A DNA stretch of 64,000 nt, taken from assembly GCA_036873755.1 (NCBI GenBank), contig JAVTVY010025427.1, positions 38,396 to 102,395 on the forward strand, given 5' to 3'. Made by a program: the position numbers and the translations under genes. The stretch is from Hanleya hanleyi (lineage: Eukaryota; Mollusca; Polyplacophora; Lepidopleurida; Hanleyidae). Shown here in pieces: positions 35,622 through 47,730 of this stretch (position 1 is its first letter; each line of letters starts with the position of its first letter). Below the pieces are notes generated by a model. The model ran no database searches and had not been told where the DNA came from. It was given only the letters and a program-made list of their open reading frames with translations.

Positions 35622-37398
35622 GGGGTCACGTCCAATTAGTCGAGGCACTTTCTCGATGCCTTCGAGATGGATCGAGAAATTTCTCGGCTGAAACCGGGAG
35701 GGCAGAACCGGGACCCCTGACGACGTTTCCCGGGTTGTTCCCGGTTCTATCTCGATCGAAACGTCCCGGTTTTCAAGATGGTTACGAAATTGATCGGTAA
35801 TCTCGAAGGGGGTCCCGGTTTCAATATGTCTGTGTTTTGTTGCCGTTAGTTTGACCTATCTTAACTTCTCATGCGATTGGAGTGTTGCGCTGGTACCATA
35901 TTTTCGGCTGAAATATCGCGGCTGAAATATAACCCAGAAAACGGATTTTTTGAAGATGTGCTCAATGCTATTCATCGTTTAATCGATATATCTATGTCCT
36001 GATGTTTCGTGAATCCAATTGAACGAAAATTTTCAGTTTTTCTATATATAAATTATGAATATATAATTTAGTGAACTTCTCTCACATCGATAATTGATTG
36101 TTTATCTGACTGGTATCCGTCGCGGAATAAATGACACATTAACTGGATTTGATTTGAATAGTAATTGTATGCAAGCATGCGTTAATTAATGTTCTATAAA
36201 GAAAGTTTCTTTTGTACCAAACATGGATCGTTTCAACCGAAAAATGGTAGCTATGTTAAGAGTTTGACCGGTGTATTACCTCGGTGAGCAATTTGTTTAT
36301 AATTTGGTAGTAATCATTGCAGATTCCATTTTTTTAAATTACTGTCTTGTGATATAGTTCAAATAAAGAGATTATATCAACTTTTATTTCGTACGTAAGC
36401 TTGCCTAGGAGTGGTTAGCGGAAATACTGCCAATCGGAACTAGAGGTGGTTAATTCACGCCACAGTCGGTCAGTGAAAACCCGCCGGCTTGAAACAACAG
36501 CAAAAGGAGTTAATTTCTTTGAAAGAAAAACAACCCGAAACAGCACTGTTGGCGGGGGGCTTGATAATATACTCACGTTCTATTATTTATTGCTAATTTG
36601 ATGTGTCTAGGAAATTAACCAAATAATGAAGTAATTACCGCCTAATTCAGCTGGCATTCACGCTTTATACCAACGGATACATGTATTTTACTATGAACGA
36701 TACCGCGTTTTGTTTGTCCGAAAACTTCGATCGAGCGTTTATGTTTATATTCTCCGGTTTTCAGTAAATTGTCAGACGCTCCAGTGATCTTCGTAGTCTC
36801 TTTATTTCTGAATGCGGGAAATCTTTGACCATAAAGATATCCAATTCCTTTCAGAGGAAAATATGGAATTTTATTCTAGATTTGCAAAATTTATTTCAAT
36901 TCGCAGTTCATGGACGTATCTTATAAAGTGATTCAAATTCTAAAAATCAGGCTCAAAATAACTAAATAATAATGAGCCAGGCTATGCATTTTCATTTTTT
37001 CCATTCGTACCGTCTAGAGAAATTGCGCTGACTGAGCAAGTATGCGACTACAGATCTCTAGACGGAATAACAGAATAGTATTAAATGATTCATATTCAGT
37101 CTAATTCATTTAAATTCATATGTATTCGCCGAGATTAATCTCGCTGCCACAGAGTATACATATACCGCGCATACGCCTTCCTAATGGTTCAAACGTTCAT
37201 TTGATGGCATCTCGAATCCATTCTCGAAGCATGTCGAGTTATTTCGAGAAGGATCGAGATGGTCTCGCGCTTAGAGAGAAAACCGGGAGCAAACCGGGAC
37301 AGCAATCGATAGAGATAAACCGGGACCCTTCGAGACGAGATATTTATCGGTTTTACTCGTTTATCGAGAAACCGTCTCGATCGATTGGACGTGACCCC
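35622..37398. mobile_element. Harbinger-like non-autonomous transposon nested in LINE
   Basis: The termini GGGGTCACGTCCAATT and AATCGATCGA-type inverse (right end ATTGGACGTGACCCC) form a 15-bp perfect inverted repeat with further similarity inward. The flanking TTA is duplicated, as expected for PIF/Harbinger. Both ends carry arrays of TCTCGA and ACCGGGA words within about 250 bp, possibly transposase-binding subterminal repeats. The interior (about 1.3 kb, AT-rich) has no transposase. Insertion is within the LINE RNase H coding sequence, so it post-dates the LINE. Confidence 0.85.
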
Positions 37399-37401
37399 TT
37401 A

Positions 37402-37885
37402 GCCAATCTATCAGCTTCAGTGTTGCCTTTGATGTCAACGTGACTAGGCACCCAACAAAACACAATATCTATCTGTTGATCAAATCTGGTGTCATATAAT
37501 TGTAGAGTTTTCAAGATGGTGGGATGAGTTGAATTTCCACTTTTAATTGCTTTAAGGCATGATAGTGAATCTGAGAATATGCCATATTTTTTTCTTCTAG
37601 TGGATCCAATACCTAAAGCTGATAATAGAGCTTTGCTTCTGCAGTAAAAATGGAACTTTTACCTGGCAGACGATACGTTTTAGTTTTGGAACTAAAGATA
37701 GTAGCACATGCTACTTTCTCATCATCTTTAGAACCATCTGTATAAATAGCCTGATGTGATCTGTATTTCTCTTTCAGTAGACCAAATTCTTGTGAATACA
37801 CGAGCTGGATCGTGTCTGCCTTTTTATATTTAGTCAGTGAAATATCTACTTCTGGCGTGGCTAACTGCCATGGTGGAGTTGGCAA
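37402..37885 (-). pseudogene. LINE RNase H domain, interrupted
   Basis: On the minus strand the RNase H catalytic set is visible: YTDGS (Asp), TAEAK (Glu), FSDS (Asp), and SHVDIKGNTEADRLA (final Asp). A one-base frameshift near 37625 separates the first half from the second. The coding continues exactly up to the transposon at 37398 and resumes at 35621. Confidence 0.85.
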
Positions 37886-37897
37886 GAGCCCGTTAGG

Positions 37898-38880
37898 TCA
37901 AATTTGACTAACTTTGATACCAGCTGCTACAAGGTGTGGTTTCATACGGATTCCAAGAGGTGGAATAATCGATGGTTTTTGTGAATAGAAATCTGCGTAC
38001 TGAGGGTTGAAAACACAGTTATATGCAGGATTTGAGTGGTTCGAACGCAGTTTTGTGATATATTGCAGCGGTAATTTAATTCTCCGAAGTTCTAAAGGAA
38101 ATTCATCCGCTTCGACATACAAGCTTTCTTTGGGTGAAGTTCTGAACGCACCGAGGCAAAGTCTTAGCCCTTGATGGAGAATAGGATGTAGCTTTGCCAA
38201 GTTTGACTTGCTTGCACCATTGTAAACAATAGAACCATAATCCAGTTTGGAACGAACAAGTGATCGATATAAATGAAGGAGAGTTTGCTGATCTCCCCCC
38301 CACTTATAGCTGGCAACTACTTTCAACAAATCTAGAGCTTTCGTGCATTTGGCTTTTAAGCAATTTATATGTGATTTGAATGTTAGTCGTTGATCAAACA
38401 AAATGCCTAGAAATTTGACCTCTTTTATTCCTTTGATTTCAATTCTGTCTAATTTTAGTTCTGGATCTTTGAGCTGGAAATATTTTCTGCAAAAGTGTAT
38501 ACAATTTGTCTTAGCTCTGGAAAATTTGAAGCCATTTTCCAAACACCATTTCTGAATTCTGTTTAGACAAAGTTGTAATCTTCTCTCAATATTGTGTATA
38601 CTTTTCCCACTACACGTATGGTCACGACCAGGCTTTGGTACTGGTATAACTATGACATTGGGCCATGACGGAGGAAATTCTTCTCTATACCAAAGTGTAT
38701 TGAATATGCGTAATAGGATTTCTAGAGATTATTCCGGTAGATGTTTCAAAAGCTGATAATGAATATTATCAGGGCCTGCAGCAGAATCATGAGCTTTCGT
38801 GAGAGAAGCATGAAGTTCTTCAATTGTAAACGAAGCGTTATAGCCTTCATGGTTACCGGAGGTGAATTTAATTTCATTTT
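37898..38880 (-). pseudogene. LINE reverse transcriptase, catalytic core deleted
   Basis: The RT start is recognisable (SAAGPDNIHYQLLKHLPE, then a stop; later SWPNVIVIPVPKPGRDHT), but it runs directly into the thumb side (NIERRLQLCLNRIQKWC, ENGFKFSRAKTNC). Between these, near 38610, the segment that should contain the palm motifs and the catalytic [FY]xDD box is missing. The last part (37898-38542), LDRIEIKGIKEVKFLGILFD and following, is intact thumb/linker sequence. Confidence 0.85.
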
Positions 38881-40179
38881 CTCTTCTCTTTTTTGGAAAC
38901 TTTGAAATTTAGGTACATAATTTTCTGATGAGTTTTTGGCAGTTGTTTTTCCTAATTTATTTGCAATTTCTACTCTGTCAGTAATCACCTGATTTCCATC
39001 GTTGAGATGATGAACGCTGGACTTGAAGCTTTTACCTTTTATTCTTTGGATCATATTCCAAACTTTTGTTATAGGAGTATGAGTATTTATCTTAGAAACA
39101 TAATTTCTCCAAGAATCACGTTTATTCTGTTTCATGGTTCTACGAGCTTTAGCTTTAGCTCTCAAATCTTTCAAATTTTCAGGATTAGGATTTCGGCGGA
39201 AATATCGTTCAGCCTTCTTCCTACATTTTCTTGCTTCTTTACAGTCATCATTAAACCAAGGTTCCTTGATATATGCAACTCCTGAAGATGTGGAAATGGT
39301 TTGGTTGGCAATTTCTATCAACATATCTGAGAATAGCTGTATAGGATCTGAAACATAAGCGAAGGAGACTGATTGTAGTTTTTTTGAACAAAGCTTTTCA
39401 AGCTCGGGCCAGTTTGCTTTCTTGAAATCAAACCTCGTGAAATGAGTGTCATCAGCTGAATGAACAGCTTTTAGGACAGTGGGAAAGTGATCACTTCCAC
39501 AAAGGTCATCATGAACAGACCAAGAAAATTCTTCAAGAATAGGAAGGTCGCAAAGTGAGATATCCAATGCTGAATAGGTTCCATGTGTATAAGAACCATC
39601 ATTAAAAATACACAAAGAATTATTTGATATAAAATTTTCGAGAATTTTACCTTTACAATTATCTTCATTATCCCAGAGGATATTACGACCGTTAAAATCA
39701 CCCATCATTAAACAAGGTTTCGGGAACTGATCGTAAAGATCTTGAAGTTCATTGAGCCGGAGACTACCAGAAGAAGGTATGTACACCGTGCATAATGTGA
39801 AAACAGAATTCAACGTAATACGAACTGCTACAGCTTATAAATCTGTCAGTAAATCAACAGGACTGTGTAAAACACCCATTTTAACTAATATTGAAGAACC
39901 GCCTGTAGCTTTTCCATTTTCGTCTAAAGCGTAGGAATGATAAGGTGTGTATTGGCGAAACTTAAATTGATCTTTATCTGCTTTCTTCAGAAAGGTCTCG
40001 TTGAGACAAAAAGCTGATGGTTCATAATCTTGAGTTAATAATTGGAGTTCATTTAAATTTGGCCAAACTCCTCTGCAATTCCACTGAACGATAGTTGGTG
40101 GCTGAGCCATCTTTAGTCTGTATATAGAAATAAAACACAAAACTGCCCAAGCCAAGATATACAAGGTTAGCTTAGCCAT
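38881..40179 (-). pseudogene. LINE apurinic-like endonuclease domain
   Basis: Starts near 40110 with PTIVQWNCRG, then LNETF (catalytic Glu), TVYIPSSG, MGDFNGRN (Asp/Asn of the active site), TYSALDISLC and GSDHFPT (terminal Asp-His), which is the full motif order of the LINE exonuclease/endonuclease/phosphatase fold. One in-frame TAA near 39836 breaks it, and a frameshift near 38890 joins it to the RT part. Confidence 0.85.
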
Positions 40180-41653
40180 TATGTACGTTTTATTTTGAGT
40201 AATTTTTTTTTACCGTTCTTTTTATTTTTCATTTGTTCTCTCTTGTCTTTTTTATTTTCCTTCTTATAAACTTCTTTCTCTCTCTCTTGTCCCAACAAGT
40301 CCTTCGACCTTTCGTTCAAGGAAGTCTCGCCTTTTAACGGACGATCATTACATTCATGATACTCCTCATCAGAAAGCATGGGTGAATCGTTGATAGGAGT
40401 GGGAGTAGTATCGACTATTTTACGCTCTTTGTCGGATTCGATATCTATGGAATTCTCTTTTTCTGATTTGAGGTAGCTTTATACTACACGACTGTTGACT
40501 ACTTTCTTTTTCGGTGAACTCCTTCATTACTTCCTCGTTTGGTGTAAAGTTTACATCTACACCGGAGTGAATAGGATTAATGAAGGAATCCGCAGACTGC
40601 ACAGGTGCATCCTCGAAACACTACCAGTATCCGGTAAGTTGTCACCTTTCAATTCAACTTCCGGAGTTAATACTAAGTCAACACTTTCAGTCTGATCAGA
40701 AACAGACTTCTGGTCCCCTGACTTTTGATCACATGACTGGACTTCTACATCATCGCAAACCTCACTTTCACTGACAACTTCATCTTCCGAATTACAACCT
40801 TTGTCCATCGCGTCATCGAGACACTCGTAGAGGTTTGGGGTTTACTCATTGCTCCTGGCGGAGTCTATCCTCTGATGACGTTCGGTGGCCTTACCATCAC
40901 GACCTACAGTCTTCCATGAATCTATATAGTGCTGTTGTTTTTGCCGGAGAGCCTCGGCGGAAAGTCATTTTCGAACTTCTGCGGGTGGAACAGGGCGAGA
41001 ATTTGAGGAATCATCTTTTCTATCGTTAGCTGTGTTATCTTCAGAAACTTGTTTGGCCTTTGGACAGGTGTTTTTAAGATGTCCTTCCTGATGACAAATC
41101 AGGCATTTATTTTTCAAAGGACACCTCGAGTTCATGTGATCTTCTGAACCACAAGTATAACATTTTTTACTTGACCGTTATACCATACACGAAGTCTCAT
41201 ACCTCCAACTAAAATAGAAGAAGGAAGAGTACGTTTGAATTTCGTCATCTAAATTCTTCGAACTCCCGTCTTAAACTCTCTATCGAAAGAATAAAACTCT
41301 TTTTGTACAGAGAGAACATCACCATAAAACTCAAAAGCACTTCTGATCGCAGAATCTGGGAAATCGCATGGTCCTTTCATCTTTACTAGTAATTTCCCTG
41401 GATTTATTTCTTCAAAATGGCCACGTTGATCTCCAACGCGAATACCTTCCAACACTAGGCGAGTTTTGGCAATTTCACTTGCTAGTGTGACGTTCCACAG
41501 GGTATTTGATACCTGTACTAGACCTTTAAGGACTGACCGTCCTGATCCAACAGTGTCTTTTAATGCGTGATATATATCAAACGCATTAGCTTTCTCTAGA
41601 CCTCTAGTCCCACTAGGGAATCTCAATACAACTACAAATAGAAACACGCACAA
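40180..41653 (-). pseudogene. LINE ORF1 (gag-like) with two CCHC zinc knuckles
   Basis: Minus-strand pieces in order: an RRM-like region (about 41250-41560: LVLEGIRVGDQRGHF, PGKLLVKMKG, AFEFYGDVLSVQKEFYSFDR), a stop at about 41250, then ILVGGMRLRVWYNGQ and two zinc knuckles, CYTCGSEDHMNSRC and CLICHQEGHLKNTC (about 41070-41165), followed by an acidic/Ser-rich and finally Lys-rich tail (40180-40810). Several frame changes show it is inactive. Confidence 0.8.
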
Positions 41654-42312
41654 ACCCCAACAGTGAGCCTTCCCACAGAGTAAACATTTACTACCCCCGA
41701 GGGAGCCTCACCTCAAAGGTGAATACTATATATATCAACAGTACGACAATACACTCCCTCTTCCAGTGAACCGTAGGTGCAGGCTAAACAATAGCCCAGT
41801 TCTAGCCTGACCGGTTGCTGGGCGACGACGAGGAACAAAAGAACAGAGAACCAAGTCTCGCGAAACCTGTATTCTGAGGGTCAGCTTACAGCCTACACCT
41901 TTAATATGTACATGTATTTAGCGCAGCTCAATATACACGAACATGTGCAAATCGACCCAAGCTAAACTGAACGAAAAACGAACCAACTTCAAACCAACCC
42001 AAACAGGGAAATATATTACACCAGTAGAATACGAAATATCTACAAACAGCGAGCAAACAGTGAAGAAGAAAGAGACAGAAAACAATCCGCCCACCGTCTC
42101 AGTCACAAAGACCGAGACGGTAGTAATGGCAGCTCTCTGCCTTCCTAAACCAGGCTAAACTGACTAAGTCAGAAAAACGCCCTGAACAGCAAAAAACTGA
42201 GAAATAATTCTAAACTTTTACCACAGGAATTTGCCAAAAGTATTCACAAAATATATTACACAAAAATCAGAGCTAAGATCAGGTGAAATCCGCAGAAATA
42301 GACAAATTTCTC

Positions 42313-42326
42313 CCCAATAAAATTGG
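42313..42326. repeat. LINE target-site duplication, right copy
   Basis: Exact copy of 35048-35061. Confidence 0.85.
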
Positions 42327-45300
42327 AACTGCCAGGTTATTAGCCTGACTAATAGTTCTCTCTCTCATCGTGCAAAGCGATTTCATTTGATACTGTAGGT
42401 TACTCATATTTTCCGTGCTTTTTTGCGTCTACATCTAAACAGTTTTAACAGTGGATATATCCGAACTATTTACACAGCAGACTAAATAACGATAGCGACT
42501 TCAGATATTCCAAACTATAGAGATTTCGGTCAGCGAACAGATTACGAGGTTATCAAAACAGTAACTTGGGATGACTGTAGAGGATATACTATAAAAATAG
42601 ATATGTCTCCATCTGAAGAGACTTGTGGTCTTAAATATTTGTCTGTGGCCATTATAGTACATATAATACGTCCGAATCACTCTGTACTATTTAATAATGG
42701 AATCCCCCCCCCCCCAATTGCTTGAAAGGCGGAGGGAGGGCATCCTTCAAGGTTGGCGGTCCCAACTAAAATTGCCTGGATAGTCTCATCACACCATGGA
42801 CTACCAGATGAGGGACAAATCTTAGACCAATAAAGTGATTAAGAACGCCTGACAAAGAAGTCATCTATCTAACTGTAGAATACCGATTTGAGGGATGTGG
42901 ATCAAGAACATTATTAAGCAGGAAATATGCAATTATATAATGACCAAATAGGTCTTCGGCTATTCTTGATAAAACAAATTACGAAATGTTTAATCGGACA
43001 ATGATCCGACCCCCTTAAGTAACCAACAATGTGGTTAGAATAATGTACTGTGCCACAGGGCGACACAACTGAAACTAATTATAGTAAACCAAACGATTAT
43101 TTTGGATAACGACTTCTTTGTTTCAACCTCTACTACATACCAGTACAGGATATCGGATATATTCTTCGAATTCTATTAAAGTCGAATGATATCGATATAT
43201 GACCTATGATATCGATCCAGTCATGGTAACCACTTCCACGAGTACCGTCATGTGTAGATATTGGCTTTCTGTACATGGAATATTCAGCAATATGATATAT
43301 GCTTAGTATCTGCCTCCAAGCAATGAATCTTATATGCGAAACATGGCAGTGTGACTAACGTCACAGGACCTACGAAGTAGGGTAGGCATTAGGACTCCGA
43401 CACACACTGATCACCTCCACGCCCAAATTGAAATCCTGCCTATATTAAGACGAACACAGCCCAAGTCAGAATCACCAGTGATTTTTCCACCTAAGTAGGT
43501 CAAATTTTCATCAAAAGTAGGTCCGCTCAGAACTTGCTGGTAACAGTCCCCTAATGCAAATGTCAAAAATCAAGGTTCTAATGGATTCGGATGGACTCAC
43601 TCACTGACTCATTACCGGACAATTTGCAAATGAGAACATACTTCGTAGGAACAGATTTCAGAAATGACATTTTATTAACTGTCAGACGGTTTGAACCCGC
43701 AGCTCAAGTGGTGAAAATAACGTATTATTTGATTTGAGTTAGTACATTTTACTGTTATTCGCAAGATAGTGCAGGGGATGGGTTAAGAATTGATTGATAA
43801 CTTCTTACAGTATTTGAACAGATTGCCACGATATCCACTGAATAATGAGTCTGGATCAGACTGGTTTTACAACTTTTCGATGCCAATAGCGATTAGTTAT
43901 ATTGGAGTAATGTTCTATTAAGTTACAAATTTGACTAAAGTGGTTTATTGAGAGACCTTACACAGGTCCCTGTAATAATCGCTTAAGGCAAACCGTCTTT
44001 CTAGCTTCACGGTCTGGATGAATGCATGTTCACACCAAAAATAGCCAGGAACCAAATAATTGTACTAGCTGACATCCTAATACCCAGGACCGCTTACAGT
44101 GGTGTCAACGTGCGCCTGACATACAGCAAAAAAATATTTAATACATAAAATGAATAATATAAAATAGAATAAAATTTTCGTTACATATCCCTGAACGATA
44201 GCAAATCAACATATCTTACAGATCATATATAGCATCATTATTTATCCAATGTAATTTCCACATGGCATGTAAGTATAGTAGCGGAGTGTATGTGCAACTT
44301 GAACATAGTATGTAAACGAGTGACTAGAAAGAATAAATAAATGTAAGAACGTTTTTAATGTAATTGCAAGATTTCCAAACTTGCATGGTCATACCTTACT
44401 TCAGTTTACAAAATACAATTGAGAATGTATGTAAACAATGAAATTATAATTGTATGGGTAGGGGAAGTGAGATATAGCAATCCCACACGATACCCTCCCA
44501 TGTCATAAAAAAATTAATTTCATTCCAACTTTAATTTCAAGTATGGAACGTAGTTTCAGAATGTGACACATAATGAGGGATACAGAGAAAACCTAAATGA
44601 CTCAACAATGTACCCTCGGATTTTAGGGTCCGTCTTATCTACACCGTGCCATGAGAATAGATCCTGATAAAGGACTTTGTACTCTTACATCAAAACTGTA
44701 ACAGCATAAGTCTTGTGTGAATGTTTGAGTTCACATGAACAACAACCAAAATTCCACGGATGGCTGAAGCAACTAAAACAGGGGAAATAATGTTGTCTTA
44801 AATATTGTTCATGGCTGAAACAGCATTTATTTGATCATTTCTTATTTCTCCAGGTTGTACCCCGGATTACCGCTCCTGCTTAACAAAGTAGTAGACAGAT
44901 AGCCCCTGACATTTAAGGAAATTGTCATTCACGCTAGTTAAAAGACAAGAGTTTGTAACTCCCATTGTAAGTCTATATTTAACTCAATTCAGTTCAATGT
45001 ACCAAAGCAATGCCAATGACCCACAAGGGTTTGACGCATTGTACAGCACACAGAAACATCGAATATTTAGCAAGTACTGTAACAGATAAGTCCGTCATGT
45101 AGGACAACTTCAAGAAAAAATATAATAAAACATTTAACTTGAAAAACCCCCCCATAGATTTTAGGATTATTTACCATATCGAAGGGCGAATTCTTGTCGA
45201 ATCTCACGAGACATTCAATGGCTTGAATTATAGTACTAGCGAAGAGAGACTGCATTGTAAGAGAGCCTTACTTCAGCTTAATCATAAAATGCTAAGTTCA

Positions 45301-45334
45301 TTGAGTGCACTACGTGCACTTATAACATTCTCAA
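42327..45334. other. No gene recognised
   Basis: AT-rich, with short C and A homopolymers and no frame, splice-phase or motif evidence for a gene. Confidence 0.4.
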
Positions 45335-45420
45335 TTCAACCATATGGCAATCTTGGATTTAGACTTAAACCATATGGCAATCCTGGATTTAGACTTAAAC
45401 CATATAGCAGCTCTGGATTC
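45335..45420. repeat. 30-bp minisatellite, CCATATGGCAA type
   Basis: AACCATATGGCAATCTTGGATTTAGACTTA repeats three times at a 30-bp period. The word family is that found at the edges of units A and B, hinting that an older relative of that unit once extended here; candidate first exon 6 lies 1.2 kb further on, comparable to the 0.9-1.0 kb offset in A and B. Confidence 0.8.
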
Positions 45421-46568
45421 ACTGATCCCACGTACTGAATTATAATGCTGGATTTCGCAAACACCTCTCACTGTATAGGCCTAGCTGCAGTGCGTCATAC
45501 GTGCCTTACTATCTTTGTTCCCCTTATTCAGACAGATACATTTGTCGCTAGGGGCGCTTTTTTGTGTTATCCGTCTATCGTTCCATAATGCCCCGGAGCT
45601 ATCCTAATTCCTTATACTAACAGCGATTGACTACATACAGGACGTGATCTATCCCACATTTTGTTTGCTGCTGTAAAAAGGCATCCGAATGTTATCTGTT
45701 AGTCCGGCACTACAGACTTGGTTGGCTATCAGTATGTGATACTTAGCACAGAATTTTAATTTAGGCGTTTGTTGTGCATGCAAAATCGTTTGCGACGTTA
45801 AAGGAATTTGTCACATTTCACACAAGATCTAGTAACAAACCTCCAACGATTGGTGAGTTATATAAACACGTTGAACCGACATTTCTGCTGTATTGCTGTA
45901 AAGGGGATACGGTTCGTGAAAGAAGCGGAATTTCAAAAGAATTGGAATACTGAAATACCTGATACTAATGAGAAATTCAAGCAACTCTATCAAAAAAACA
46001 TGCCACGAATGATGTCCTCAATTTGAAGTAAAACTGAACAAAGCTTCGAAGGAAGTAGTGACCACTTTAAGTCATCCAGGCGATAATATTAATGAATGTA
46101 AAATATGTATTCAACATTCTCAAATATAACAGTGTGCCATGTCTAATGATGTTACGGTTTATAACCCGGTGTTGAATTCTGTTTTAACCGGGGAAAATAT
46201 TAGACGGTGTGAACAGACCGTTAGACACTGAGCAATGCAATAATGGATATGTTCTAACAATTGAAAGCTTCTCATTATTTTTTTTTTCGACTCAGTATAA
46301 CAGATCATTGAAGGGAATTTAATGCTGGCGATATTTGACACTTTTGTAAATAGATTAAAATTTAGAAGCCTTGCGAGTCGTTTTGTTTGACAATAACTAT
46401 AAATGTATTAATATATACATTGACATCGGCATTAACGAGTATTACCGAAGTCTCCCAAGAGTGAACGGGGATGTTCGCAAAGTGCCGAAATATCGAAGTC
46501 CGATATACAAGCAATTTTCAAGATATTGCTGATATATGATAACTATAGGCGATGTATTTAATACTTAC

Positions 46569-46617
46569 ACATTAACAACAACAGCCAATAACTGGTCATC
46601 TTCAGTAGGAGAACCAT
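46569..46617 (-). CDS. Candidate signal-peptide first exon 6 (farthest)
   Basis: ATG at 46617 gives MVLLLKMTSYWLLLLM (an in-frame ATG at 46599 gives MTSYWLLLLM), then one base and GTAAGT at 46568, phase 1. It shares the M-[T/R]-[S/R]-Y-hydrophobic pattern and donor with candidates 2-5 and fits the receptor body phase. CATTTAAATC lies about 50-75 bp upstream. As receptor first exon it would imply a 38.5-kb intron crossing the LINE. It could equally be the head of a lost paralogue. Confidence 0.5.
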
Positions 46618-46666
46618 GACACCCACAGCTTCGCATCCAACAAATGGAAGATTTTGCGATGACAGA

Positions 46667-46674
46667 TTTAAATG
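46667..46674 (-). promoter_or_regulatory. TATA-like box, candidate first exon 6
   Basis: CATTTAAA on the minus strand, 50-75 bp upstream of the two possible ATGs. Confidence 0.3.
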
Positions 46675-47364
46675 CCAGTCCATTCTTTGCGGTAAACAAA
46701 CACTGGTATTAACGTGCGTGTGACAGGTGTGAAGACAATTGAACGTATTAAACATTTAATTGAACGCAGAGAGCCATATATTTGCGAAACGCAATACATT
46801 GAGAGGCTTTAGTATTCTATGCGTGCTGCACACGATACGTTCATTGTATTAGATCATTGTTTGGAGTTGAAATTTATCCATTCGGTAACAGTACTGAATT
46901 CAATAACAACAGATAAAAGATCTTTGGGGTAAGAGGTTTGCAAACCATGCATTATTGAATTAAACTCCTTGACGAATTCAGAGAGCAGACCAATCAACAA
47001 TCACACAACGCGACAAATGGTAACCCGGGCCTTTCTGAACATGGAAACAAAACTCAACATCCTCAAGAAGTCATCTGCACTTTATTCAAGGGTATCTACC
47101 AGAAAACCGCTGGGCACATCAAGCTTTGTATCTCGCATAATGCGTTTCAGAAGCATTCTCTTCAATGGTACGCAGTGGATACGGTCTGTGAAGGATGGCA
47201 CGTTAAACAACCGGAGATGTATATCTATATACAGATGCGTTTGTCATTCTTGTATTTAGAGGCAGTAGCTATCAGTTATTCGGCAGATGAATGATATGAC
47301 TTCTATATAGATCAATCCACTGAGTTCAACTCTCTTCTTTTCTTTCATTGTATCTAGGATGTGA

Positions 47365-47730
47365 GAGACAGGACAAACAGCTGGTGTGACTGACGAATCG
47401 ATGGTCATGTGACACATCACCAGAGTGACGGAAGAATCAATGTCATGCGACACATCACCGGCTTGACTGACGGATCATATTCACGTGATACATCACCGGT
47501 GTGACTCATGGATCAAGTTTGATATGATACATCATCGGTGTGACTGATGGATAAATTTTCATGCGATACATCACAGGCCTGACTGATGGATCAATCTTTA
47601 TGTGATACATCACAGTGGTGGGACGGATAGATCAGTCTTCGTGTGAAGCTTCACCGGCGTGACTGATGGATCATTCTGCATGTGATACATCACCGATACG
47701 ACTGATCGATCATTATTCATTTCGTTGAGT
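47365..47730. repeat. 39-bp minisatellite, about nine copies
   Basis: Units around GATACATCACCGGTGTGACTG with start words at about 47491, 47530, 47569, 47608, 47649 and 47688, a 39-bp period. The period is a multiple of three, and on the minus strand it reads as a 13-residue repeat of the type SVTPVMYHMKIDP over parts of the array, with interruptions. Confidence 0.8.

Larger units (their letters stand above)
35062..42312 (-). mobile_element. Non-LTR retrotransposon (I-group-like: gag, EN, RT, RNase H), inactive
   Basis: A full-span insertion on the minus strand, bounded by perfect 14-bp target duplications. Order from 5' (right): leader to about 41.65 kb; gag-like ORF1 with RRM-like region and two CCHC knuckles; endonuclease; truncated reverse transcriptase; RNase H; a C-terminal CCHC segment; and a 3' tail starting GAGAGAGAATTAAGG when read on the plus strand. 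The presence of RNase H after RT places it with the I superclade (I, Nimb and related) rather than Jockey. It is dead: nonsense codons, frameshifts, an internal RT deletion that removes the catalytic box, and a 1.78-kb DNA transposon inside RNase H. Confidence 0.9.

Noticed and set aside
38103..39358. Frames on both strands opposite or within the LINE
   Set aside because: Shadow frames of the endonuclease and reverse transcriptase sequences.
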